From the NCBI GenBank assembly GCA_936432065.2, contig OW386288.2, positions 13,256,706 to 13,320,705 on the forward strand: a DNA stretch of 64,000 bases. Reading direction: 5' to 3'. The stretch comes from Rutpela maculata. Taxonomy: Eukaryota; Arthropoda; Insecta; Coleoptera; Cerambycidae. A program made the translations under genes and the position numbers. How positions within the stretch are numbered: position 1 is the stretch's first letter; each line of letters opens with the position of its first letter. Under the pieces are notes generated by a model. The model ran no database searches. It saw nothing but the letters and a program-made list of their open reading frames with translations, and had not been told where the DNA came from. Below are positions 23,238 through 34,930 of this stretch, piece after piece.

Positions 23238-25390
23238 CTACTAGGTACCGAAAGATATTATAGTCCAGTAATGCAGTAATTATAAAAATTTCCATCACAA
23301 AAAATTATATCTGAGACTTTCCTTCAGTAACTGTTAGTGGAGGAGTTATATAACACAAAACCACAAAAATCAGTTCTGGGGGTGCCGCGCAACTCCCCCA
23401 ATCACCACCCCTTCGGTGAAAAAAGCCTTATTTTACTGATAACTCGTTAACCGTTGAAGATATAAAAAAATTGCTCATCATAAAAAAGAAAGCTTTTCCT
23501 AAATTTAATAAAAAAAAGTTCTGTTGTAATTTTCTTGTATATGCCATGGTTTTCGAGAAAATCGATATTGAAAAAAATTGCAAAAGTTGTATTTTTAACG
23601 CGTGCGAATTTTCGTTATTTGAAATTTTTTGCGCGCGGCCTATAGAAAAAATTGAATACTGTCTTGTGTTGCCATGTTTGATGGCTATTGATATTAATTA
23701 GTGTATAAAAATAACAATATAATATAGTTATCTCTTGATTTTTTGCGCTTCTAACTATTCACAGGCCCATAAAAAATAACTGACTTTAATATAAGTTATA
23801 AATGCATTATCTTTTGGTTCAAGGTAGTACTTCAATGCAGAAAAGTTAAGAATAAAAATATTCACATTTACAAATTTACCAGCATGTTGAGTTAGCCAAA
23901 TTTTGGCCAATTTTTTATTGCTTCCTAAAAATAAAAAAAAGACCCAAACAACTTGAAAATTTAGCTCAAAATTTTTTTTTTTCAATTTATATATCATATA
24001 ACTATTGTTTCTAATCATTTAATAGTTAAAAAATTGCATTAAAAAATATCAAAAAATTGAATATGCAGCCTTTTTTGGATTTTTTTTTAAATTAATCTAA
24101 TTTTAATATTTTTGAATGTACCCGATCTAAAAATAAAGGTAAGACTTCATATTATTTGATCATACCATTTAAAATTATAGTATATTTCTCAGGTAGAAAA
24201 AAAAGTATGTATTATAACGACATATATATGGAACTAGATTATATTTTGAGATGATTCCGTTGAAGGAGTGGGAGGCAAGTAGAGGTAAATAGGAGGAAAT
24301 GAGTAAAGCAAGCTGGTAAGAGCACAGAAACTTCAGATTTGATGTATATACTAGAACCCAAGGCCTCAGTTTTTTTTATAATATTTTCCAGCCTCCCCAC
24401 CACCTACCCTCCATTATTAAAGGGGTTGATAGAATTAAATTAAAATATTCACTTGAAGCTTGGTATACGTATATATTATAACGACATCTGGAACTAGATC
24501 ATATTTTGAGATGATTCCGTTGAAGGGTTGGGAGTTAAAAATAGGGGAAAATAAGTAAAGCAAACTGGTACGAGTACAGAAACTTGGGATTTGGTGTATA
24601 TACTAGAAGCCAAGTTAGTAAAAATTGATTTCTTCCCGAATTTTTTGAATATATATTTGCCAATTGTTAACATATTATAAAAAATAGAATCAGATATGAA
24701 ATACATTCATTTAATAACTTCATTTTGTAACCATAAAAAATAATAAAAGTCCCTATATGTTTTGTAATTTGGAGATTGTGTAAGTTAAATTTTTTTTTTC
24801 TTTTTTTCAAATTTTTCTAAGTAGATTTTTGCCAATTGTTGACATGTTATGGGAAAAGAAGCAAATGAGCAAATGAAAGATTTAATAACTTTATATCATA
24901 AAAAATTATAAAAGTCACTATATTTTTACTAATTTTGAGATTATGTCAAAAGTAACAAAATGAAACACTTTAGTAATGAGTTTTGATCTGAGTTTATTTT
25001 TTACAAATTTTAAAAATATATATTTTACAATATTACTCTAATTTCATTGTTTTATCGATCGTAAGTGACGCTTTATGTACCAAATACTTGTTGCCATTGG
25101 CAACGGGTCGTTATTTTTCATAACGTCCGCGTCCCTAGGAAATAAAGTAAATTTGGGAAAATTTTCTCTTTTATATATCAGTATTAAATTAAATGTTTTA
25201 ACTTTTTGGGAAGTAAATCCAGACAAGCTTTGCTACTACTTATATATCCAACATTATTCTCAAAAATGTTCCGAGTTATAATAATATATGATTTAATTTA
25301 TCTTGACAGTAGTTGTCATTTGAATAGAAGTCGCGTCCTAAATTTATTTACTGACGGTTGCGATGGATATTCAAATAATTATAGTTTTCC
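23238..25390. other. AT-rich repeats and spacer without a gene
   Basis: Contains a GC-rich patch near 23375-23425 (GGGGGTGCCGCGCAACTCCC) and the partial family Y repeats at 24215-24625. The rest is low-complexity AT with short chance ORFs. No splice-supported exon found. Confidence 0.4.
24215..24625 (+). repeat. Two divergent partial repeats related to the family Y core
   Basis: GGAACTAGATTATATTTTGA and ATGATTCCGTTGAAGG recur with about 250-bp spacing (24232 and 24490), followed by GGTAAATAGG-like and TATATACTAGAA-like words. They match only the family Y interior and are more diverged than the full copies. Confidence 0.45.
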
Positions 25391-25397
25391 ACTAGTA

Positions 25398-25517
25398 TTT
25401 TTCTAGTCCATTGATTCATGAAAAATACCCATGAATCAATAAACTAGAAAAAAACTGTACGACCCGCGGTGCATATTATATGACGAAAAATATAATATGC
25501 TACGCGGGTCGTACAGT
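25398..25517. repeat. Twin near-perfect palindromes
   Basis: Hairpin 1 (25398-25452): CTAGTCCATTGATTCATG mirrored across a short loop. Hairpin 2 (25454-25517): ACTGTACGACCCGCG with GCATATTATAT mirrored across GACGAAAA. A degenerate copy of the same region occurs around 32460-32600. The flanking sequence 25520-26050 shares TTACGACCCTTGGT and AAATAACTATT with that copy, so both belong to one larger repeat. Confidence 0.55.
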
Positions 25518-26159
25518 GCGATATCTTGGTCTCGAAAACTGTATTCTCGAACAAAAAAAGTGAACTTACGACCCTTGGTACATAAATAACTATTGCACCC
25601 TAATGCGCAAAATATTTTGCGCACGATGTTATGGTAACGCAAAAAAAATGACAATGAAAAAATGTCTCATTTTAGACACTGACGTTAATGCGTAAACATA
25701 GCCTTTTTTGGCAGTTGTAGAAAATAGTAATTTATGCAACAAGTGCATAAAGTGGTACTTTTTTTCACGAATGAGAGTGCGGCAATCCCAAGAGTGAGAA
25801 AAAAGTCCATTATGCTTGAATTTCATACGAAATTTTTCTACGACAGTCCTCCAATTTTCATATCTAGACAAATGAATTTCAAAATTACCTTAAATGTCAA
25901 AATAAATTCATAATTTGACGTTTTTACAACGAAGATCGAAAGACAACTTCAATTGTTTTCAATACACTCGTGGATCTTGCTATACATAAGAGTGAAATAA
26001 TGTTTCACGCCTTTTACTTTTTTTCACTATTACCATAACATATGTTTTACGCACTAAAAATAATGCAAAAAAGTACAGTTATTTTAATAGTCATGGGAAA
26101 ATATATATTTTACGCCCAAAAAATTAATAACAAAAATACAGTTTTTTAATAGTTGTAGA

Positions 26160-27220
26160 TGAAATGTTTATTTGTATAACAGTTTATAACTAACTTGATT
26201 TTGGATTTCACTAAATCTGAAAAGAATAAAGAACACTTAAACCATCCAACTCTCATCTCATCTTGAATCCTCTAGTTTTCGATATTTCTGTAATTTTTTT
26301 CAAATAAATCTTTTTTATGTATTTATTCATGTACCATTCAACAGTAAATACAAGTATATTTTCAAGGTGGGAGCGACACATGCTCAACACGAAAATGAGT
26401 TTAAATTTTTTTAAATCGGACCAGAAAATATGTGCATGTTGGGGACACCCTATATACATATACCACAAAGATAAAATTGTCCTTTTTTTGTATCTATTCA
26501 ACTTAAAACTGAACAGTATAATATGATTTGATTCCTGGTATTATAATCACATAGATTACCACGACCAGGAATTAACTAGGTCAGTTTGAAGAGTAATATA
26601 CGTCATTTAAAATCACCAACAAACCAATACTGAGTAGGTAGGTACTAAATTATTTTTACCAAACTGCATTTATTTCAATATTATTTTGATCTAAAACAGT
26701 TGGTTTTAGAGCAAATTGTAATTAATAAGCTTAAGCTTCAGCACAGAATATTTTCAGAATATTTTCATTAAGTGACAATATTTTGTAAACAGAATATTTA
26801 CCTGAAATATTCCTAGAACCTCCATAAATATTTTTATCGAGTTTGGAATATTCATGAAACATTTTTGATCAAATATTTCTGTAATATTTTAAAAGAATGT
26901 TCGTGGTACCTTCCACAAAAAAATATTGTACTGCAAAATTTTGATGCGATACCTATATAACAGTGGTTATTATTTTTAACTATTATTATAATTAGTTTGG
27001 TATACTAAATACAAATATTTATTTAAGTACCTATTTGTTTCTCAGAAACAATGATATCTTAATTTATATGTCTTTTTTTTGTAATAAAAAACTTCTACGA
27101 CGAGGATCATGAACAACTACGAAAAGAATAATGACTAATACACTACTAATTATATCCAAAATAATTTATATTCCAAAGAGTTTGCAAAGATTCGACAGTT
27201 TATTTGTGTAGGTATTAATA
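26160..27220. other. AT-rich spacer with GAATATTTT repeats
   Basis: 26735-26900 carries many GAATATTT words. Related words recur at 29296-29470, suggesting ends of one unresolved element. No gene. Confidence 0.35.
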
Positions 27221-27223
27221 ATA

Positions 27224-27918
27224 AAAAACCGCTGCCCAAGGAATCACTACTTTCACATGCGGATTTTCTATCCAAGTCACACAACGAAAAAATTTTTTAT
27301 CTGGAAATACTTGTTTATGGAACTTTAATAATATAATATTTGAAATCCTCTACCCCAAAAACCCATAAAACGATACCCCACATCGGTAGTGGGGCGGGAG
27401 TGGTGACAGGGGGTGGGAGTGGGGGGTGGAAAAAGTAAAAAAATAAAATTTGAGGTTTCTGGTTCTTGTACACACACTAAATCACATTTTTTTTTCATCC
27501 CCTTTAATAATGGGGTGGGGGTGGTAATGGGGGTGGCTAATGCCAATTTTTCTTTTGAGACCTTAGCTTCTCTTGTCTATACTAAATATCAATTTTATGA
27601 ACTCTTATCTGCTTGATTTACCTATTTACTCCAAATTTACCCCAATTTACCCCCCAACCCTTCGACGAAACAAGATGAAAATATAATCTAGTTCTAGATC
27701 TCGTTAAAGTACATATGTGTACCAAATTTCAAGTCAATATCTCAAACGGTTCCAGAGTAAACGTGCGCACAAAAAAAGTTACAGACCGACAGACAGAAAT
27801 TTTTTTTTCGCTCAAACTTGAAATCTCGACGTTTCATGACATTCTAAGCCCATTTGAACAATAAAAATTTTAAAAAATTTTTTTTGTCGTTACTATACTT
27901 CCACTGGATGTGGAAGTA
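27224..27918 (-). mobile_element. Family Y copy 5, full length
   Basis: A reverse-orientation copy from AAAAACCGCTGCCC to ACTGGATGTGGAAGTAA. Apparent ORFs on both strands come from its C/G-rich block. Confidence 0.6.
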
Positions 27919-28003
27919 ATTAGATTAAAATGTATTAAAAAGCAAAATATAGCCGTTGCGTGTTCCAACAATAAAGTCTTTAAATAAGAAATCTCAGAGA
28001 AGT

Positions 28004-28372
28004 TAGTGGTCGAGTGGGTTAAGGCGTCGTCTTGCTTTTTACCCGAGACAACAACCCAAATTTTGTAAGTGCTTTGCCAAGTGTTGTGTTATTTTTAATT
28101 ACTTTAGGTCTCTGCGTAGACAGCAATTTTTAATATTATTATTAGTTTTTAGAGCTAACCCCCCCCCGTTATCCGTTAAGTCGCACCGGACCTGGTCCCA
28201 CCTTACATTCACCACAGCACCACGTGCCGTGGTTGTTTGGTTGGCTCCGGGCCAGGATCCGGCAAGGCACATAGTTGTACTAAACTTAAGAATAAAATCT
28301 GTGTTGTTTTTTGTTTTGTTGTCGTCTTGCAAGTCATGAGGTCGGTGGTTCGACCTCTGCTCATTCCGTTTT
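28004..28372 (+). other. tRNA-like sequence interrupted by LINE copy L3
   Basis: GTGGTCGAGTGGGTTAAGGC (A-box-like) lies at 28008-28025. After L3 and its duplication come AAGTCATGAGGTCGG and TGGTTCGACCTCTGCTC (B box). Without L3 it spans about 75 nt, the length of a tRNA. The acceptor stem pairs poorly, so it is probably tRNA-derived rather than functional. Confidence 0.45.
28036..28320 (+). mobile_element. LINE (or LINE-mobilised SINE) copy L3, 3' end inserted in a tRNA-like sequence
   Basis: A 285-bp insertion flanked by perfect 10-bp duplications GTCGTCTTGC (28026-28035, 28321-28330). It shares the 3' hairpin with L1 and L2 (GCCGTGGTTGTTTGGTTGG, CCAGGATCCGGCAAGGC) and ends TTGTTTTGTT. Joining the flanks gives a continuous tRNA-like sequence with an A-box-like TGGTCGAGTGGGTTAAGGCG and a B-box GGTTCGACC. 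Confidence 0.65.
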
Positions 28373-28974
28373 TTTTTTTTTGTTAAAATAATTGCGAAAG
28401 AAATTTTAGTTGTTTTTTTTTAAGGTAATAATTGCTTATAAAACCGATGTACGAACGTACTTTTTTCAGTTTTACGTCTATTTTAGACCATTAAAGATTC
28501 TATTTATGTTGTAGATGATGATATTATACCTTTACCGTTTCTTCTCCAACACGTTTCCCAGGTTTGTATAAGTACCTCAACTTAAAACTTTAATTCTTAA
28601 AATAGTTGACACCTGACTCCTCCCCCCCCGCTCATCAAATTTGAGATAAGGAAAATTTTTTTTTCGGATTTCTCTCTCTGCTCTTCAATTTCGAGATCTG
28701 GGGAAAACATTTTTTTTAACGAACCTCCACTGAATTAATAATAATTATATTGTTCAACAACTACTCGTACTTCTCAGGTGACACTGGTGACAGTTTAATT
28801 AAATTGAATAAGCTCTTCTTAATAATTATAACTCGAAAAATTCAGGTTTAGGAACACATAAAAAAATAGAACCTGAAAGATTTTCATATATTTTAAATAA
28901 GGCTAAAAATTCAATATCACATAATAAAGACTTCATACACATCACCATAAATACTGCTTTTAGCATCCAAATTA

Positions 28975-29061
28975 ACGGTCACTAAGATAGCTCAGTTGGT
29001 AGAAGAGTCAGTACTGTAATAAGGACAACAGAGACATGCAGGTTCGATCCCTACCGACCGC
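28975..29061 (+). other. tRNA-like sequence
   Basis: The A box TAGCTCAGTTGGTAGA and the B box GGTTCGATCCC are both present. CGGTC at the start pairs with GACCG at the end. The anticodon arm is expanded and does not fold normally (about 86 nt in total), so this looks like a pseudo-tRNA or SINE head. Confidence 0.45.
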
Positions 29062-29575
29062 AATTGGTAAAGGTAAGTAAAAATGAATTTAATAACTTAA
29101 TACACATTATAATTTGCAGGCAACCCTTGTGAGAAAAAATTGGAGTGATGTAAACAATATTAGATATGTTAATGTAAATAAAATATACGGATGGCTAACA
29201 AACAAATTCATAGGACAATACTTATTTATGCATTAATTACTTCATTTTTATCAAGGAGACTACTAACTAGTGACGTCATTTTCACGTGCCTTTGCTACCT
29301 GGGAAAACATACCTGAGATGTTCTAGGAACATTTAAAAGACTCTACTTTGTAATGTGCATTGCACATTCTATGATAATGATTTTCATGTTGTGAGAACAT
29401 TCTCAGAATATTGAAATGTTCCGAGCAAACATTCTGTGCACATTCTTAGAATATTTGTGTGCTGTATGGGTTAAACAGTTAAACGACATCGTAACTTCAA
29501 AAATAACACAGCCCCACAAAAAAAAAGTTCTATACCAGAGACGTGAATACATAGATTTTGTGTATTTTTTTATGC

Positions 29576-30492
29576 TGAATCCGAATCCCCAGCCAAAAAT
29601 ATGGGTTACTCAGGTAGTTTTTTAGTAAAACGCAAAAACATCCCCTAAAATAGAGTGATACGGTAAAGCTTTATAATGAAATGCAACAATTTGTAAATAC
29701 TTTGAGAAAACATTTTAAAATAAGATTTTGAGCATTAGAAAGAAATATATGCAGATTAAATCCATACCCACCCCTACGAGGGGGTTAATTCCACCCCCTA
29801 TCCTATCAAATAAACGAATGTTATGGTGCAAAACATTGTGAAAAGCCATAGCCTTCGTAGTTTGTAATTCCAAATACACAAATGTAGGTTGACAGACAAT
29901 ATACCTAAAAAATATAATATAATCTTATTTTTAAGGGCCTTGAAACCACCTCTGCAGACTTAGGTATTTCTTACCCCTTTGAGTCACATATTTTTCTAAT
30001 CAATGGTTTGGTCTAAATTTTGTTACCGCGGGATTTTGGAGTCGCTGATTACGAATCTGAAGTCCGAATCCGAAAATTCCTGAATAAAAGGTGGCGGATG
30101 TAAAAATCGGAAAAGCATTCAAAATTTGAAGATTATGACTGAAACTTCTTTCTTACTCTGTGGTTTTTGGAGTCGCTGATCACAATTCTCCGTAGACGCC
30201 TATTTGGTAAAAATTATATAAAAAAAATTTTTCGCGCCACATTTTAGATATCCTGCGGAAACATATTATATCTAGTCGACATTTTGGGCATCTGTTTCCG
30301 TTCTAATCAGAATAATTACTTATAAATCAATTTCCGCAATAGTTACCAACTTAAATCTATCTTTATTATCTCAAAGTATTTACCAATTGTTGCGTTTCAT
30401 TATAAAGCTTTACCGTATCACTATTTTAGGGGATGTTTTTGCGTTTTACTAAAAAACTACCTGGGTAACCTATATTTTTGGCTGCGGATTCG
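29576..30492. mobile_element. 900-bp foldback
   Basis: The left arm 29576-29707 (CCAGCCAAAAATATGGG, ACGCAAAAACATCCCC, GATACGGTAAAGCTTTATA) has its reverse complement at 30358-30492. The loop contains two repeats of a GTCGCTGATTACGAATCTGA-type sequence also seen near 37190 and 57400. No coding capacity. Confidence 0.6.
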
Positions 30493-32937
30493 TCGGCCAA
30501 ATCATTGAAAGTACAATTGTTTCCATGGTAACTAAATTGGTTTAACCCACCGTTAACGTTTAATCGGGATCGAAAGTAACGGCCCTAAACTGTGCAGTTT
30601 AAACTTAGAACTTCGAACACCTTCTATTACATTAATATAATTTCTTCGTCGTCATTAGACAGTAAATAATAATGAATAAATAATAACTAATCAAATATGT
30701 CGATTATATCCATCATATTACATATAAAAACAAAATTAACGACATTCTAAAACAGATGTTTTTTCACGGCCGTAGTTTAATCCGCACTCCGCGGTTTAAT
30801 CCGATATTGTAAAACTGGCCCTAATTCAGCAACAGAGTACTAAACATCTTTCATTTTGCAAAAACGAACTAAATGCGCCCGTTTTTTAATTACCTATTAT
30901 ATTATAATTAGCTAGAACGCATGTCAACTAATATGCTTTTACATTTCATTAAAGTCAACACAGTACAAATTCTGGTTCACTGAGTAGGTATTAAAATTTA
31001 ATAGATCGTAAAATAGCAAAACATATGCCTTTGCACGCAAAGCTTTGTAATTTAGTCATTTGGATCTTTAATGTGTATAGTAATTAAGTCATCTGAATCT
31101 TCGTCTGATGGGCAGGGAAAAAGGTTGATGCCCTAGGAGAATATAAAGCCTCCCATTGTATTTATTCGCTTTCCAAATACTTATCGCTTTTTGCAATCGA
31201 CTAGTAACATAATGCAAGAAATGCCGTATCTATAAAATATTAGTAATATCTATATTGTATTAGTTAAAATTTTGATACGGCAATAATGTTTTTTTAATAA
31301 GTACCTACACGTTTGAATTTGATTTATTCGTATTTTTTTGTGGAAATGCAATCTGTATATTATCAGGAAGTTAGTAAAATTTTGTCCAATCTGGGAGCTG
31401 AGTGTTTTGGAAATTAAGTTTTAGTTTTGAAAAATGTGTTTTTGCCTCGTTTTACTTCCACATCCAGTGGAAGTATAGTAACGACAAAAAAATTTCTAAA
31501 AATTTTTATTGTTCAGATAGGCTTAGAATGTCATGAAACGTCGAGATTTTAAGTTTGAGTGGAAAAAAAAATTTCTGTCTGTCTGTCGGTCTGTAACTTT
31601 TTTTGTGCGCACGTTTACTCTGGAACCGTTTGAGATATTGACTTGAAATTTGGTACACATATGTACTTTAACGAGATCTAGAACTAGATTACATTTTCAT
31701 CTTGTTCCGTCGAAGGGTTGGGGGGTAAATTGGAGTAAATTTGGGGTAAATAGGTAAATCAAGCAGGTAAGTGTGTGTAGTGTGTGTACAAGAACCAGAA
31801 ACCTCAAAATATTTTTTTATTTTATCCACCCTCACTACAACCCCCTATCACCACCCCCACCTTACTATACCGATGTGGGGTATCGTTTTATGGGTTTTTG
31901 GGGTAGAGGATTTCAAATATTATGTTATTAAAGTTCCATAAACAATTATTTCCACATACAAAATGTTTCGTTGTGAGTGACTTGGATAGAAAATCTGGAT
32001 GTGGAAGTAGTGATTCCTTGGGCAGCGGTTTTTTTTAATATCTCCGGCTCTGTTCATCCGATCAGACCAAACAAAACATTAAAATGTTTGTAAATAAATT
32101 ATAAATAAAACTCCATACGTCCAAATCCGATCTGCCATTTCGTTTTTTGCAAAAAAAACTAAGAAGATTTCAAATTTTACATAAACCCTCGCATAAACCG
32201 AAATTACTAAAAAAAAATAAATAATATTTTTTTATGAAACTGTGAAATTATAGATCTCATGTAGGTGTAAACTTATAGAAAATTACAACGAAAAATATTT
32301 ATTATTTTCACTAAAGAATGAGATATTTTTAAAATTTAGCTTTGGGCACATTAAAACTTTTTCTACTACTGTAGGTAAAGTACATATTTTATATTATATT
32401 CCAAGCATCGCTACCTTTACTATTTGCTTAGCAAATATGAAATCTTACTCAAATAATTATAGTTTTTCTCAAGTTTTTTTCTAGTTGAATGATTCATAGG
32501 ATGACGAAATAATACCTATAATATACCTATATAATACCTATGCACCGAGGGTCGTACAGTCCGATTTTTCGGTTTCGGATTGCAAAAGTGCCCTTACGAC
32601 CCTTGGTCAATAAATAACTATTAAACAACTACTTTGCTCTTTTATTATTTCACTTTATTCACTACTACGTAAAGTAAAACACTTCACGCTTCACGCACTG
32701 AGGTGTAAAGTAGATTGTTTATATTTTAATGTGAACATATATTTTTTGGTAACGATTTCGGTATTAGAAAAAATATTGTATGAAATTCGTATGTAAAGTG
32801 CCTCGAAAAAATTATCACTCTATACACTTGTTGCATAAATAACTATTTCTTTCTTAAATTGTAGCCTTTTGAACATATTTTACAACGATGATAAATATAA
32901 ATTATTTAATGTTATTTTAAAAATTAAAAAAATATGT

Positions 32938-33012
32938 TTGCAGGATTTGAACCGCGGATTTCCGCTTAGGAATCCTCACTTTAATTACTGAGCTATATTA
33001 ACCGCGAAACAT
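32938..33012 (-). other. tRNA-like sequence
   Basis: The minus strand reads CGCGGTTAATATAGCTCAGT (A-box-like) and CGCGGTTCAAATCCTGC (B box) about 40 bases later, within about 73 nt in total. Stem pairing is imperfect. Confidence 0.4.
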
Positions 33013-33574
33013 TTGCGGATTCGATGAATTATGATTAGGAAAACCAAAACAAGACATTTTTAAACGATCAGATCTTAATACATGAGTGGGAAGGCCGTAC
33101 ACGCTATCGATATCGAAAGAGCACGAATGGCGTTTTAACCTCATCGTAAACTGCAAACTCCAAATCGAAAATTAGATCCAGCAGGAACGTACAAAAAATT
33201 AAATTTTCTGATGTTTCACGAAGCGCGTTTTACTTCGGAAGTGGGGGAAATATTCTTGTCATGGCAGTTGCGGTTTTGATATGTACGGGAAGCATGTACA
33301 TTTCATGTCCTTATAGGGACAGGAGATGGACGTCCATTTCGTGTCCGTTGATTTAAAACGTCATAATTACGATGTCAATGTTAGTATTACCCAACAAAAA
33401 CAAAAAAACGTTAACGAAACTGTTTCTTCAATTTTACAATGTTTTTGTTTAATTTTAACCTTTTTTGTAAATTATTAATGATATTATTTGATACTAAACA
33501 TTTATTAAACATCCAAATACTTTCTACATTTTGAAATAAATAGCTATATTAGTCTAAGATCCTGCAGCTTGTTT

Positions 33575-33650
33575 GTGCAGGTATCGAGTTCTTTTAATAA
33601 TGGTTAATGGTTGACTTACAAATTTGGGCGGTTCGATTCCTAGTCATTTC
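33575..33650 (+). other. Weak tRNA-like sequence
   Basis: A good B box, GGCGGTTCGATTCCTAG, is preceded by TGGTTAATGGTTGACTTACA, which can form an anticodon-like arm. No clear acceptor stem. It lies in the loop of the 31370-34440 foldback. Confidence 0.3.
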
Positions 33651-34481
33651 GTTTTTTTTTCATGATATCCCTCAGGGATGTACAAATATTGTTCAAGATT
33701 GTGACATTTGAACGTCCCTCTGATGTCCTTTATGTCTGTCGAGGACGTCCTTCAGATATCCATAGGATAATGTTGTGCTATTAGGGTATATAGGTACAGA
33801 AATAAATGCATGAAATGCAAAAGACATGATACCTCATCAGCTTCTAATTAAGAAGGGTACTTAAAATTTTTTTAATTGTTCGTTTTTTGAAGCACTTTTA
33901 ACATATGACGGAAAAATTTGGCTGCATACATTTTTTTCGATAAAAAAATGCCTTAAAAAATGCATGAAATGTAACTTAAATAATACAAAAAAATTATTTT
34001 TACCACCATTGTAAAACACGTTTAAAAAGCTACAATTTAAGAAAAACATCAAATGGCAGTTTTTTATGAAATTTCAAAATTTTATTAAAAACTCATTTTT
34101 TAAGAAAAATAATAAATACTTTTATTCGTAATTTTCCTCAATAGTTTACATCCATAGAACCTATAATTTCATTAAGAGATTAATTATTTCTTTAGTAATT
34201 TCGATTTATGTAAAATTAGAAATATTGTCAATTTTTTATTTTTCTGCAAAAAAACAAAATGGCAGATCGGATTTGGCAGTTTTATTCATTTTTTTTTTGT
34301 AAACATTTTGATTTTTTGTTTGGCTTGATTGAGAGTTATTAATAAAAACGAGTCAAAAACACGTTTTTCAAAATTAAAACTTAATCTCCAAGGAACACTC
34401 ACCTCCCAGATTGAACAAAACAGTATATTACTGTCAAATTGAAACTTGAAGACAGCTTATTAAAAAGGAGGGGTGTCCATA

Positions 34482-34804
34482 AACCCCTTATTTGGCCCCA
34501 ACAACAACACTTTTTTTTAAATTCGAGGCAAAATAAAAAAAATACTATTTTCTCAAACTTCAACATTTGAAGATACGACTAACAATATACATTTTACGTA
34601 GTTCAATTTTTTACCATTGATATAAAGATCCAAAAATACGTCAAAATCACCATTTTTTTGTGCTTTTGGTTGGTTGTTTTACACTGAGCGCAAGAGAGTA
34701 CGGCAAAGATTTTTAAATATGAGTGTGAAAACGTAAAATCTTTGACATATGTTAAGAATCAAAGTGGCAATGGCTTGTGCTCAGCTGGGGCCAAATAAGG
34801 GGCT
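34482..34804. mobile_element. MITE with CCCCTTATTTGGCCCC ends
   Basis: CCCCTTATTTGGCCCCAAC on the left pairs with GCTGGGGCCAAATAAGGGG on the right, 323 bp overall. The target duplication is unclear. Non-coding. Confidence 0.45.
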
Positions 34805-34930
34805 TAAAATATTTTCGTTCAGTATGATGATTGAAATAAAATGAATTATATGGACGCATTTTTGTTTTTTATTTCGAAAACAGTTAGTAGCGTGATATTT
34901 TTCCAAGAGAAAGAAATGTTTAGAATTAAA

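Larger units (their letters stand above)
31370..34440. mobile_element. 3-kb foldback with family Y copy 6 in its left arm
   Basis: The left arm (31370-31451 plus 32037-32220: CAATCTGGGAGCTGAGTG, GATCTGCCATTTCG) is mirrored at 34155-34440 (GGCAGATCGGATTTGG, CACCTCCCAGATTG). Family Y (31452-32036, internally deleted) interrupts the left arm. The loop holds a degenerate hairpin near 32460-32600 and tRNA-like sequences near 32938-33010 and 33575-33650. No credible ORF. Confidence 0.5.

Noticed and set aside
28975..29061. Functional tRNA gene
   Set aside because: A and B boxes are good but the anticodon arm does not fold and only five acceptor pairs form.
28557..29306. A third CCCAGG-ended element (CCCAGG at about 28558, CCTGGG at about 29301)
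   Set aside because: The sequence inside the ends does not match beyond six bases and the flanking bases are not duplicated. The TGACGTCA near 29270 keeps it open as a fragment only.
26739..29468. A large element bounded by CAGCACAGAATATT and AATATTTGTGTGCTG
   Set aside because: The terminal match is imperfect and no target duplication was found; several other elements lie inside, so the pairing may be chance.
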